Shown here piece by piece: positions 51,385 through 60,001 of a stretch of 64,000 nt of DNA. Position 1 is the first letter of the stretch. Every line of letters begins with the position of its first letter. The notes below the pieces were generated by a model. That model saw only the letters and a list, made by a program, of their open reading frames with translations. It ran no database searches and was not told where the DNA came from. This DNA is from Pseudoalteromonas sp. XMcav2-N (lineage in GTDB: Bacteria; Pseudomonadota; Gammaproteobacteria; Enterobacterales; Alteromonadaceae), in contig NZ_JAMXSF010000005.1 in the NCBI RefSeq assembly GCF_024124545.1, positions 272,876-336,875 on the forward strand. Reading direction: 5' to 3'. The position numbers and the translations under genes are program-made.

Positions 51385-52134
51385 ATGGAACCTATGTCTG
51401 TTGGCGCTGAGTTTATGCGAACGTTTGATGTGCAGCTTGCGCAGTCGCAAAAACAAAAGGACGCAGTTTTTACTATCCGTCATCAAGTCTATTGTGATGA
51501 GCTGAATTGGGAAGCCAGGCAGCAAACGCAACTGGAGCGGGATGAATATGACGATCATTCCATTCATTGTTTGTTGCAGCACAAGCCCAGCAAGGAATAT
51601 ATCGGGTGTATTCGATTGATCATTCCCTCGCCTCATTCGTCATTAACCTTACCCAGTCAGGACCAGTATGGTGGATATCTAAAAACAAGCCTGTTGTTGC
51701 CTTTGTTGCAGTCGGGCACGTTGAGTGAATGCTCCCGGCTGGCATTGCTGCCTGATGTAAGGCGCAAAAACATCAGGGATTATCGCCAGGATGAGCCTGG
51801 TACTGTGTCGCAGCCTGCGTCTCAACATACTCAGCTGATGTCGGTCAGCTTGTATTTTTGTTGTATCGCCCTTGCCAAACTGCATGGTTGTCGGGGCACC
51901 TTATTATTAGCCAGTCCGAAGTTAAGCAGACACCTCAAAATGCTTGGTCTGACCCTGACCAGGCTCAGTGAAGATATTGAGCACCGAGGGCGCAGGGCGG
52001 TTTACCACTTTGATACGCATGAATTTAAGGCGCAGCAGCTTCGCAGTGATGTACTCAGTGAGCTATACCAGGCCGTGGAGCGTCGGCTGTCTCAGCAGTT
52101 AAACAATACTGAACTTGCCTGTGAATTATCCTGA
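51385..52134 (+). CDS. FeeM-like/exosortase-associated N-acyltransferase
   Basis: Start at ATG 51385 with AGGAAGGA upstream. The 249-residue product has the GNAT-like layout of the FeeM/PEP-CTERM-associated acyltransferase family: VFTIRHQVYCDELNW near the N-terminus (the acyl-HSL-synthase-like motif R..VYC.E), DEYDDHSIHCLL, SKEYIGCIRLIIP, and SECSRLAL. These enzymes link a fatty acyl chain from acyl-ACP to an amino acid, making N-acyl amino acids. The stop codon lies nine bases before the next gene start, so the two are one operon. Confidence 0.85.
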   Translation: MEPMSVGAEFMRTFDVQLAQSQKQKDAVFTIRHQVYCDELNWEARQQTQLERDEYDDHSIHCLLQHKPSKEYIGCIRLIIPSPHSSLTLPSQDQYGGYLKTSLLLPLLQSGTLSECSRLALLPDVRRKNIRDYRQDEPGTVSQPASQHTQLMSVSLYFCCIALAKLHGCRGTLLLASPKLSRHLKMLGLTLTRLSEDIEHRGRRAVYHFDTHEFKAQQLRSDVLSELYQAVERRLSQQLNNTELACELS

Positions 52135-52143
52135 GGAATGATG

Positions 52144-54138
52144 ATGAATACGCATTTTGATTATGATCTGGCTTTCTCCAGAAACATTGGGTGGGTGACT
52201 TCCACGGAGCAACAGATTTTAAAACGTAAAAAGGTGGCCATTGCCGGGTTAGGCGGGGTCGGAGGTTCTCATTTACTGGCCCTGGTCAGGCTGGGTATTA
52301 CACGTTTTAACCTTGCCGACTTTGACGAGTTTGGGTGTGAAAACACTAATCGTCAGGTGGGTGCGACGACGGCAAGTTATGGTAAAAAGAAGCTCGATAC
52401 CATGATCCGTATGGCCAGAGAAATCAATCCGGAGATTGAGATCACAGGGTTCAGTGAGGGGGTGACAGAGCAGAACCTGGGTGAGTTTTTAGCGGATGTT
52501 GATTGCTATATTGATGCACTGGATTTCTTTGTTTTGAGCATCAGGCGGCGGGTGTTTGCACAGTGCTATGAGCAGGGAATTCCGGCGACGACGGCTGCGC
52601 CCATTGGCATGGGGACTGCGTACATCAATTTCCTGCCCGGTAAGATGTCGTTTGAGCAGTACTTTGACCTTGCGGGATATACAGAGAGTGAACAGTACAT
52701 TCGATTTTATCTGGGCCTGACACCCGCCAATTTGCAAAAACAGGCACTGGTTGACCCGTCCACGGTGGACCTGGCGAATAAAAAAGGGCCCTCGACTGTG
52801 GTTGGGTGCCAGCTGGCAACGGGCGTGGCAGTCGCTCAGGTTGCCAAAATACTGCTTAATCGTGGCACGGTTATCTGCGCGCCGCGTAGCCTGCATTTTG
52901 ATGCCTTCAGTAATAAAATGAAGAAAGTATGGCGGCCGGGTGGTAATCGTAACCCGTTACAACAGTGGTTGTTCAAACTGGTCAGGAAAAAATTACAGAC
53001 GCCAAAAAGTGACGCCGGGCTTTCTGAGTCTGTGCCCGCAAGCAATGCGATGACGACGGCGGAGAAAGTGATTGAGCTGGCTAAGTGGGCGCCCAGTGGC
53101 GACAATACCCAGCCATGGCGTTTTAAACTGCTCAGTGACACAACATTTATCATTTATGCCAGCAATACCCGTGATCATAGTGTGTATGACCTGGATGGAC
53201 ATTCCAGCGAGCTGGCGCACGGCATGCTACTGGAAGCCATCGACATTGCGGCCAGTCGCTACCATTGCCGAGCGGTTGTGAACCAGACCGCTGCGCAAAT
53301 ACCAGAAGGTCTCGCTGACACGATCCATTATCAGGTTGAATTAGAGCAGGACAGTAACGTAAAGCCGGATCCATTGCTTCCCTATGTGAAAACCCGCACA
53401 GTGCAGCGTCGTCCAATGGGGACCCGGGCGTTAACGGATGAGGAAAAAGCCGCGTTGCAGCAGTGCTTGCCTGCTGGCTTTAAGCTGTACTTATATGAAA
53501 GTCTGACGCAAAAATGGCGGTGTGCCTGGTTAAACTTTAAAAATGCGAAAACCAGATTGACCATGAAAGAAGCCTATCACGTCCATAAGGAGATCATTGA
53601 TTGGGGCCAGCAATTTAGCGACAGCAAAATACCCGAGCAAGCTTTGGGTATAGATAAAGGCACGGGCCAGCTGATGCAGTGGGCGTTTAAAAAATGGAGC
53701 CGGGTTGCCTTTTTAAATCGATATCTGTTTGGCACGTTCGCGCCCAGAATACAGTTAGATTTGCTCCCAGGCATTTGTTCGAGTGCACATTTTACCCTGT
53801 GCGCGCCACATCCGGCTGAGTTACAGAACGACTATCTGGCTGCCGGGCGAGCGATTTATCGATTCTGGTTAATGACCGATGCGTTGCAGCTTGGCTTACA
53901 GCCGGGGTTAACACCGGTTATTTTTTCCCGTTACCTCGACAACGATGTGACTTTTACAGACGATAAATCCGTTTGCAGGCGGGCAAAGGCATGTCAGCGC
54001 CTCTATAAGTCTTTTATTCCCGAGCATAAAAACCTGGTCTTTATGGGTCGCGTGGGCAGAACTACGCCGCCCGTATCCCGCTCCGTGAGGCGTTCACTGA
54101 CGACATTAGTGCTCAGCGATAATGCCGCAGATAGCTAA
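52144..54138 (+). CDS. E1-like (ThiF) adenylyltransferase-nitroreductase fusion (Rv1355c/MoeY type)
   Basis: Start at the third of three adjacent ATG codons (52144), which is spaced six bases from GAGGA. The 664-residue product has a ThiF/E1 domain (about 10-265): GLGGVGG 35-41, the ATP-binding D-x-D and N-x-x-R-Q (DFDEFGCENTNRQ), and Lys in YGKKKLD. A nitroreductase-like domain follows (about 305-650: KWAPSGDNTQPWRF, the FMN motif). The same two-domain order is found in mycobacterial Rv1355c (MoeY). E1 domains adenylate C-terminal carboxylates; the nitroreductase is a flavin oxidoreductase. The acyltransferase gene directly upstream suggests joint action on an acylated product. Confidence 0.88.
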   Translation: MNTHFDYDLAFSRNIGWVTSTEQQILKRKKVAIAGLGGVGGSHLLALVRLGITRFNLADFDEFGCENTNRQVGATTASYGKKKLDTMIRMAREINPEIEITGFSEGVTEQNLGEFLADVDCYIDALDFFVLSIRRRVFAQCYEQGIPATTAAPIGMGTAYINFLPGKMSFEQYFDLAGYTESEQYIRFYLGLTPANLQKQALVDPSTVDLANKKGPSTVVGCQLATGVAVAQVAKILLNRGTVICAPRSLHFDAFSNKMKKVWRPGGNRNPLQQWLFKLVRKKLQTPKSDAGLSESVPASNAMTTAEKVIELAKWAPSGDNTQPWRFKLLSDTTFIIYASNTRDHSVYDLDGHSSELAHGMLLEAIDIAASRYHCRAVVNQTAAQIPEGLADTIHYQVELEQDSNVKPDPLLPYVKTRTVQRRPMGTRALTDEEKAALQQCLPAGFKLYLYESLTQKWRCAWLNFKNAKTRLTMKEAYHVHKEIIDWGQQFSDSKIPEQALGIDKGTGQLMQWAFKKWSRVAFLNRYLFGTFAPRIQLDLLPGICSSAHFTLCAPHPAELQNDYLAAGRAIYRFWLMTDALQLGLQPGLTPVIFSRYLDNDVTFTDDKSVCRRAKACQRLYKSFIPEHKNLVFMGRVGRTTPPVSRSVRRSLTTLVLSDNAADS

Positions 54139-54393
54139 GAGTCGTTTGGTCAGGTGTAAGTTCTTAGCAGCATAAACGCGCGCTCGTCGACACTAGACAA
54201 TTAGTCGGAATTTCACATTTACATTTTTGCTAAGCGATGATGTTTGGTATAAAGCAGCCTCACGCTGAATGTGAATCCGACTAGAAAAGTGACGTTAAAA
54301 CAGGCTTTTTTAGTTAAATGATTACGTGAAACGGCAAAGTAGGGTAGAATAGCGCGGTTCTATCTACACGTATTACTGCCTGACGAGGTTTAT

Positions 54394-57204
54394 ATGAGTT
54401 TGTATAATGAGTACATGGAAGAAATCCAAACCCGTAAAACGGAACTTGGATTGAGTCCAAAACCAATCGATAGCGCTGATCTGCTATCTGAAATTATTGC
54501 CCAAATCAAAGACGCAGGGCATGAGCACCGTGAAGATTCTCTGAACTTCTTTATCTACAACACGCTTCCGGGCACAACCAGCGCAGCTGGTGTGAAAGCA
54601 CAATTCCTAAAAGAAATTATCCTGGGCGAAGAAACTGTAGCTGAAATTTCTGCGGACTTTGCATTTGAACTGCTTTCTCACATGAAAGGCGGTCCTTCAA
54701 TTGCGGTACTACTTGACCTTGCACTGGGCAACGACGAAGCGGTTGCTAAGCAAGCTGCTGACGTACTTAAAACGCAGGTTTTCCTTTATGACGCAGACAC
54801 GTCACGTTTAGAAGCGGCGTTTAAAGCGGGCAATGCAATTGCAAAAGACATCTTAGAAAGCTACGCGAAAGCTGAATTTTTTACTAAGCTGCCTGAAATT
54901 GCAGAGAAAATTGAAGTTGTTACTTATATTGCCGGTGAAGGTGATATCTCAACTGACTTACTTTCTCCAGGTAACCAGGCACACTCACGTGCTGACCGTG
55001 AGCTACACGGTAAATGTATGATCACCCCTGAAGCACAGCAAGAAATTGTTGAGCTGCAGAAGAAGCACCCAAATGCAAAAGTGATGCTGATTGCTGAAAA
55101 AGGCACTATGGGTGTAGGTTCATCTCGTATGTCTGGTGTGAACAACGTTGCACTTTGGGCAGGTACACAAGCAAGCCCGTACGTGCCATTCATCAACATT
55201 GCACCAGTTGTTGCGGGTACTAACGGTATTGCACCAATCTTCCTGACAACCGTTGATGTAACCGGTGGTATCGGTCTTGACCTTAAAAACTGGGTGAAGA
55301 AAACCGATGAAAACGGCAACGTAGTGACTGACGCGAACGGCGATCCGGTACTGGAAGAAGCATATTCTGTAGCGACTGGTACGGTACTTACTATCGATAC
55401 TAAAGCACAGAAGCTGTACAACGGTGACAAAGAGCTGGTTGATGTATCTTCTTCATTCACTCCACAAAAAGTAGAGTTCATGAAGGCCGGTGGTTCTTAC
55501 GCAGTGGTATTCGGTAAGAAGCTACAAACGTTTGCAGCCGAAACGCTGGGTATTGAAGCCCCTGTTGTTTACGCGGCTTCAAAAGAAATTTCACACGAAG
55601 GTCAGGGTCTGACTGCGGTTGAGAAAATCTTCAACCGTAACGCAGTAGGTGTTGCTTCTGAAACACCACTTCATGCTGGTTCTAACGTTCGTGTTAAAGT
55701 GAACATCGTTGGTTCTCAGGACACCACAGGTCCAATGACGTCTCAGGAGCTGGAAGCCATGGCTGCTTCTACGATTTCTCCTTTGGTAGACGGCGCATAT
55801 CAGTCAGGCTGTCACACAGCGTCTGTTTGGGATAAAAAAGCGCAAGCGAACATTCCTAAGCTAATGGCGTTCATGAACAAGTTTGGTCTGATCACCGCGC
55901 GTGACCCGAAAGGGGTTTACCACTCAATGACAGACGTAATCCACAAAGTACTGAACGACATTACTGTGGATGACCGCGCTATTATCATCGGTGGTGACTC
56001 GCACACGCGTATGTCTAAAGGTGTGGCATTCGGTGCTGACTCAGGTACTGTTGCGCTGGCACTGGCGACTGGTGAATCAGCAATGCCAATTCCAGAGTCT
56101 GTAAGAGTAACCTTCAAAGGTGCCATGGCTAAGCACATGGACTTCCGTGATGTGGTACATGCGACTCAGGCACAAATGCTGAAGCAATTCGGCGGTGAGA
56201 ACGTATTCCAGGGCCGTATCATCGAAGTACACATTGGTACTCTGATGGCTGACCAGGCGTTCACTTTCACTGACTGGACTGCAGAGATGAAAGCGAAAGC
56301 GTCAATCTGTATCTCTAACGATGAAACGTTGATCAAGTCAATCGAGCTGGCTAAGAGCCGCATCCAGATCATGATCAACAAGGGCATGGAGAACGAAGCG
56401 AAGACGTTACAAGGCCTTATCGATTTGGCCGATGAGCGTATCGCGGGTATCAATTCTGGTGAGCAACCAGCACTTGCACCTGATGACAATGCTAAGTACT
56501 ACGCAGAAGTCGTTGTTAACCTGGACGAAATCGTTGAACCAATGATTGCTGACCCGGATGTAAACAACGAAGACGTTTCTAAGCGTTACACGCACGATGT
56601 GATCCGTCCTGTTTCTTTCTACGATGGCAAGCCAGTTGACCTTGGCTTCGTTGGTTCTTGTATGGTTCACAAAGGTGACATGCAGATCATCGCACAGATG
56701 CTACGTAACCTTGAGAAGCAAAACGGCTCAATCGAGTTCAAAGCACCACTGGTTGTTGCGCCACCAACGTATAACATCGTTGATGAGCTAAAAGCAGAAG
56801 GCGACTGGGAAGTACTGGCTAAGTACGCAGGCTTTGAGTTTGACGATGAAAATCCGAAGACTGCTGCACGTAATAAGTACGAAAACATCCTGTATCTTGA
56901 GCGTCCTGGATGTAACCTGTGTATGGGTAACCAGGAAAAAGCAGAACCAGGTGACACGGTTATCGCAACTTCTACGCGTCTGTTCCAGGGCCGTGTTGTA
57001 GCGGATTCTAACGAGAAGAAAGGCGAATCACTACTTGGCTCTACGCCACTGGTAGTACTTTCAACGATTCTGGGTCGTTTCCCAACTATGGACGAGTACC
57101 AGGCAGCTGTTGAAGGCATCGACCTGACTGCGTTCACCCCACTTGAAGAAGAACTGACAACTAAGTTCGGTTCAGAGCAAGCGGTACCAGTTAAAGTACT
57201 TTAA
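54394..57204 (+). CDS. acnB: aconitate hydratase B, long form
   Basis: 936 residues against 865 for the E. coli enzyme. Motifs: SHRADRELHG-like QAHSRADRELHGK, GDSHTRMS in domain 3, the Fe-S Cys in GSCMVHKGD and the pair CNLCMGNQ. It converts citrate to isocitrate in the TCA cycle and may also act on 2-methylisocitrate. Insertions near residues 300-340 (NWVKKTDENGNVVTDANGDP) and around 760-850 make it longer, as in Bacteroidota AcnB. GAGG precedes the start. A strong terminator follows. The codon use and GC look like the core region. Confidence 0.95.
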   Translation: MSLYNEYMEEIQTRKTELGLSPKPIDSADLLSEIIAQIKDAGHEHREDSLNFFIYNTLPGTTSAAGVKAQFLKEIILGEETVAEISADFAFELLSHMKGGPSIAVLLDLALGNDEAVAKQAADVLKTQVFLYDADTSRLEAAFKAGNAIAKDILESYAKAEFFTKLPEIAEKIEVVTYIAGEGDISTDLLSPGNQAHSRADRELHGKCMITPEAQQEIVELQKKHPNAKVMLIAEKGTMGVGSSRMSGVNNVALWAGTQASPYVPFINIAPVVAGTNGIAPIFLTTVDVTGGIGLDLKNWVKKTDENGNVVTDANGDPVLEEAYSVATGTVLTIDTKAQKLYNGDKELVDVSSSFTPQKVEFMKAGGSYAVVFGKKLQTFAAETLGIEAPVVYAASKEISHEGQGLTAVEKIFNRNAVGVASETPLHAGSNVRVKVNIVGSQDTTGPMTSQELEAMAASTISPLVDGAYQSGCHTASVWDKKAQANIPKLMAFMNKFGLITARDPKGVYHSMTDVIHKVLNDITVDDRAIIIGGDSHTRMSKGVAFGADSGTVALALATGESAMPIPESVRVTFKGAMAKHMDFRDVVHATQAQMLKQFGGENVFQGRIIEVHIGTLMADQAFTFTDWTAEMKAKASICISNDETLIKSIELAKSRIQIMINKGMENEAKTLQGLIDLADERIAGINSGEQPALAPDDNAKYYAEVVVNLDEIVEPMIADPDVNNEDVSKRYTHDVIRPVSFYDGKPVDLGFVGSCMVHKGDMQIIAQMLRNLEKQNGSIEFKAPLVVAPPTYNIVDELKAEGDWEVLAKYAGFEFDDENPKTAARNKYENILYLERPGCNLCMGNQEKAEPGDTVIATSTRLFQGRVVADSNEKKGESLLGSTPLVVLSTILGRFPTMDEYQAAVEGIDLTAFTPLEEELTTKFGSEQAVPVKVL

Positions 57205-57225
57205 TCTTCAAAGATTAAAAGACTG

Positions 57226-57253
57226 AAAAAAGCGCGTTTTTACGCGCTTTTTT
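57226..57253 (+). terminator. acnB terminator
   Basis: AAAAAAGCGCGT, loop, ACGCGCTTTTTT: 12-bp stem with T-run. A smaller hairpin (TTTAATCTTCAAAGATTAAA) overlaps the stop codon just upstream at 57200-57219. Confidence 0.92.
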
Positions 57254-57314
57254 GTTGGGTGGAGATTGGGGGTACCGTTTCTGAGTATTGTTCGCTTGAA
57301 CTGAGCTGTTTTGG

Positions 57315-57437
57315 CTTGAGTAACTAGTACAATAGTGGTAGGTTACTGTTCTGATTATGAATAAATTAATTTAGTTGTGGATCTGTACGGTTTTTGGAAC
57401 TGGGTTTAAGCGGTGTTTACACTAATAAGCTGTTGGG
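57315..57437 (+). repeat. attC-like site upstream of a cassette gene
   Basis: Starts GAGTAACTAGTACAATAGTGG and ends ACACTAATAAGCTGTTGGGC. The reverse complement of the end (CCAACAGCTTATTAGTG) pairs with the start (TAACTAGTACAATAGTG) at AAC and (A/T)TAGTG, and the right box GTTGGGC fits GTTRRRY. A related copy is at 1944-2063. It precedes the gene at 57453. Confidence 0.45.
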
Positions 57438-57452
57438 CAACAAGGAGGCTTA

Positions 57453-58010
57453 ATGAAGGCTGCAAACTTTTCTGAATCTCATGTTCAAAAATTTTGCTCT
57501 GAGATTAGTTGTACACAACCGGTTTCAGTTGTGTGTAAACCTCAATATCAAGAGGATGAAAATGAGTGCTTCCAGCTCGTTCAAGATAAAATTGAGGAAC
57601 TAGGAGGAACATCAGTCACAGGTTGGGCTATCTGGGAAAAAGAAGGTATATTCATTGAAGCTGAATTTCATGCTGTATGGTTAAACTCAGAAGGCAAATA
57701 CATAGACCTTAATCCAAGGCATATTTCTTCTAAGCTAAAAGAAATATTATTTATTCCTGATGAGCAAACTAGATATAAAAACAAACAAATTGATAATATC
57801 CGTAAACCTCTTGTTGATGATGCTGTAGTAAAGAAATTTTTACATCTAAACAGTAAAATGTTTGAATTTATGAATCGAGGTGAAAGAGCTTTTCAACATG
57901 GTGAAATAGAGCTTTCAATCCGCGAGAAAAAAGAACACAACAAGCTGCTGAAAGAGCTAATAAAATTAGAGCTAAAAATTAATAAAAAGTATGGTGTAGT
58001 TGTTGCTTAA
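57453..58010 (+). CDS. cassette gene, conserved hypothetical protein
   Basis: 185 residues from ATG 57453 with AAGGAGG nine bases upstream. The region GWAIWEKEGIFIEAEFHAVW followed by LNSEGKYIDLNPR recalls a widespread family with a W-x-x-W-E-x-x-x-x-F-I-E-A-E-x-H-A-V-W core, but its function is unknown. The C-terminal third is a charged helix (LSIREKKEHNKLLKELIKLE). It is bounded on both sides by attC-like sites, so it is a complete gene cassette. AT-rich, unlike the acnB gene before it. Confidence 0.7.
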   Translation: MKAANFSESHVQKFCSEISCTQPVSVVCKPQYQEDENECFQLVQDKIEELGGTSVTGWAIWEKEGIFIEAEFHAVWLNSEGKYIDLNPRHISSKLKEILFIPDEQTRYKNKQIDNIRKPLVDDAVVKKFLHLNSKMFEFMNRGERAFQHGEIELSIREKKEHNKLLKELIKLELKINKKYGVVVA

Positions 58011-58110
58011 CAAGCAACTAAACGCGGGTTCGCTTTACGGTCACACGTTTTGCAAAAAGCGCAAAACTAAGTGCCAGCAAACCTCACTGGTTAGTTGGGC
58101 GTTAAATCTA
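58007..58110 (+). repeat. attC site (best example)
   Basis: Starts CTTAACAAGCAACTAAACGC at the stop codon and ends CTGGTTAGTTGGGCGTTA. The end reversed (TAACGCCCAACTAACCAG) aligns with the start (TAACAAGCAACTAAACGC) over TAAC and CAACTAA, with the left box TAACAAG and the right box GGGCGTTA. Between them are further inverted pieces (TTTTGCAAAAAGCGCAAAA). This is the Vibrio-type attC layout with a length of about 104. Confidence 0.7.
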
Positions 58111-58273
58111 GTTTAGATTGGTGCTAATTCTTTAGTCCCTTTATCCATTTTCTATAGTGAGATTTTTTGTTGCTTATCAATCTATTATAATCCATGCAAC
58201 AGTTTAAACCGAACCCGTTGGGTGAGGGTTTAGCTTTGTAGAACTAACACAAACTAGAATAAAGTTGGTAAGA

Positions 58274-59962
58274 ATGAGTATTATTCATGTAAACCAGATA
58301 GCTAATAAAATTGAGCAACTATTTCAAAGTAAGGTTGATGTTTCTGATCTAAATCCGTCTGATCAAGAGTATCGAACGAAAGTTCTGACTAGGTGCTTAG
58401 CTGCATACGCTGTTTATTGTATCGGTGGAGCGAATGAGGTTGAAGCTGCAAACTCTGTTATCGATGGTGCAAATGATAATGGCATAGATGCAATTTATTA
58501 CTCTCCAGCTAACAAACGAATGATTTTGGTTCAATCTAAATGGTCTAAGAAGGGGGTAGGTGAGCCAGAAAGTGGAGACATGCGTAAATTTAAAGATGGT
58601 GTATTTGACCTTTTAGGCTTGGATTTCTCACGGTTTAACGATAAAACACGTAATATGCAAGCACTAATAGAAACGGCGTTGACTGCATATGACACTAAAT
58701 TTGACATTGTCTTAATCCACACTGGAAACCAACTTATTAGCACTCATAGCCAAAGAGTAATGAACGATTTGGTCGCTGAGCTAAATGATGCGGGTGACGG
58801 CGTAAGTGAAGATGTCGTAACATTTCATCAACTAAACCAAGCTAAAGTACATGCTAGTCTTGCTGGGGGTATGGAAGGGGAGCCCATAGATCTCGAAATA
58901 GGTTTATCACAATGGGGTAAAGTAGAAGAACCTCATACCGCTTTCTTTGGGATGGTGTCCGGTGATGAAGTTTTTAATTGGTATAAATCAAAAGGGAAGC
59001 GTCTATTTTCGAAAAATATCCGTCAAATGCTTGGAAGTACGGATGTGAATGATGAGATAAGTACAACTATTGAAAAAACGCCAGAAAAGTTTTGGTACTT
59101 CAATAACGGGGTCACATTGGTTGCTGATAGTATCAAGAAATCGATGGTTGGTGGTAACGGTAGGGATATTGGTTCGTTTCGAGCAGCAAACATCAGTATA
59201 GTTAATGGGGCCCAGACGGTTAGTACTGTTGGTGGCTTTGATGAGTCTGAATTATCTAAATTGGAAAAAGTCAAAATTCCAATCAAATTAATCTCATTGG
59301 AAAATGCTGGAGATGACTTTGGAGCTAATGTTACAAAAACGAATAACAGGCAAAATCGAATCGAGAATCGTGATTTCGTATCTCTAGATGAGCAGCAATT
59401 AAGACTAAGAACTGAATTAGCTATCGAGGGTATAGAATACAATATTGTACGTTCAGAGTCTTTCAAATCTTCAGTGAAGTCATTTGACTTATCGGAAGCA
59501 ACGATAGCTCTAGCGTGCGCATCAAATCAGGTTAGTCTTGCAGTACAAGCTAAAAGGGAAATTGGTAAATTTTATGAAAATTTATCAAAAGCTCCTTACA
59601 AATCAATTTTCAACCCAAATGTAACGGGAGTATATGTCTCTAATGTTGTGAAAAGCCTGAGGGTTGTTGAGCAGTTTCTTAATAATAAAATCGACTCATT
59701 AACTAAAAAAAGCGGTAGAGAATATGGTTTTCTGGTTCATGGAAACAGAATGATAGCCTTATTGGTCTTTTCTGATTTGAATCTTAGTAAGGTTGCTAAT
59801 GATTATGAATTTGATTTAAATTCACTAGATATTGAAGAGGCATTTGAAAAAATTGTAGAAACTTTGTCGAATCAAATCGATGAGCATTATCCAGATAAAA
59901 TTTTAGGCACCTTATTTAAAAACGCTACTATCTGTAAAGATCTATATAGAAGGTGTATTTAA
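58274..59962 (+). CDS. AIPR-family (abortive infection phage resistance) protein
   Basis: Start at ATG 58274. The 562-residue protein is an AIPR-family member. The N-terminal part has a PD-(D/E)xK-like nuclease core: D72 in DNGIDAIYY and Q87-x-K89 in LVQSKW. The middle and C-terminal parts show NNGVTLVAD, NISIVNGAQTVSTV and KTNNRQNRIENRDF, which are typical AIPR motifs. Proteins of this family occur in phage-exclusion systems and are thought to cleave nucleic acid on infection. It follows a cassette-type attC site by 160 bases and is followed by a RAYT unit. Ribosome binding site weak (GGTAAG). Confidence 0.85.
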   Translation: MSIIHVNQIANKIEQLFQSKVDVSDLNPSDQEYRTKVLTRCLAAYAVYCIGGANEVEAANSVIDGANDNGIDAIYYSPANKRMILVQSKWSKKGVGEPESGDMRKFKDGVFDLLGLDFSRFNDKTRNMQALIETALTAYDTKFDIVLIHTGNQLISTHSQRVMNDLVAELNDAGDGVSEDVVTFHQLNQAKVHASLAGGMEGEPIDLEIGLSQWGKVEEPHTAFFGMVSGDEVFNWYKSKGKRLFSKNIRQMLGSTDVNDEISTTIEKTPEKFWYFNNGVTLVADSIKKSMVGGNGRDIGSFRAANISIVNGAQTVSTVGGFDESELSKLEKVKIPIKLISLENAGDDFGANVTKTNNRQNRIENRDFVSLDEQQLRLRTELAIEGIEYNIVRSESFKSSVKSFDLSEATIALACASNQVSLAVQAKREIGKFYENLSKAPYKSIFNPNVTGVYVSNVVKSLRVVEQFLNNKIDSLTKKSGREYGFLVHGNRMIALLVFSDLNLSKVANDYEFDLNSLDIEEAFEKIVETLSNQIDEHYPDKILGTLFKNATICKDLYRRCI

Positions 59963-60001
59963 AAAGGAATTAAAAGAGACATATATGGACGCTCCAGCGA
60001 G

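Noticed and set aside
58160..58191. Promoter for the AIPR gene (TATAAT at 58186-58191)
   Set aside because: The -10-like hexamer is good but no acceptable -35 lies at 16-18 bases, so I did not call it.
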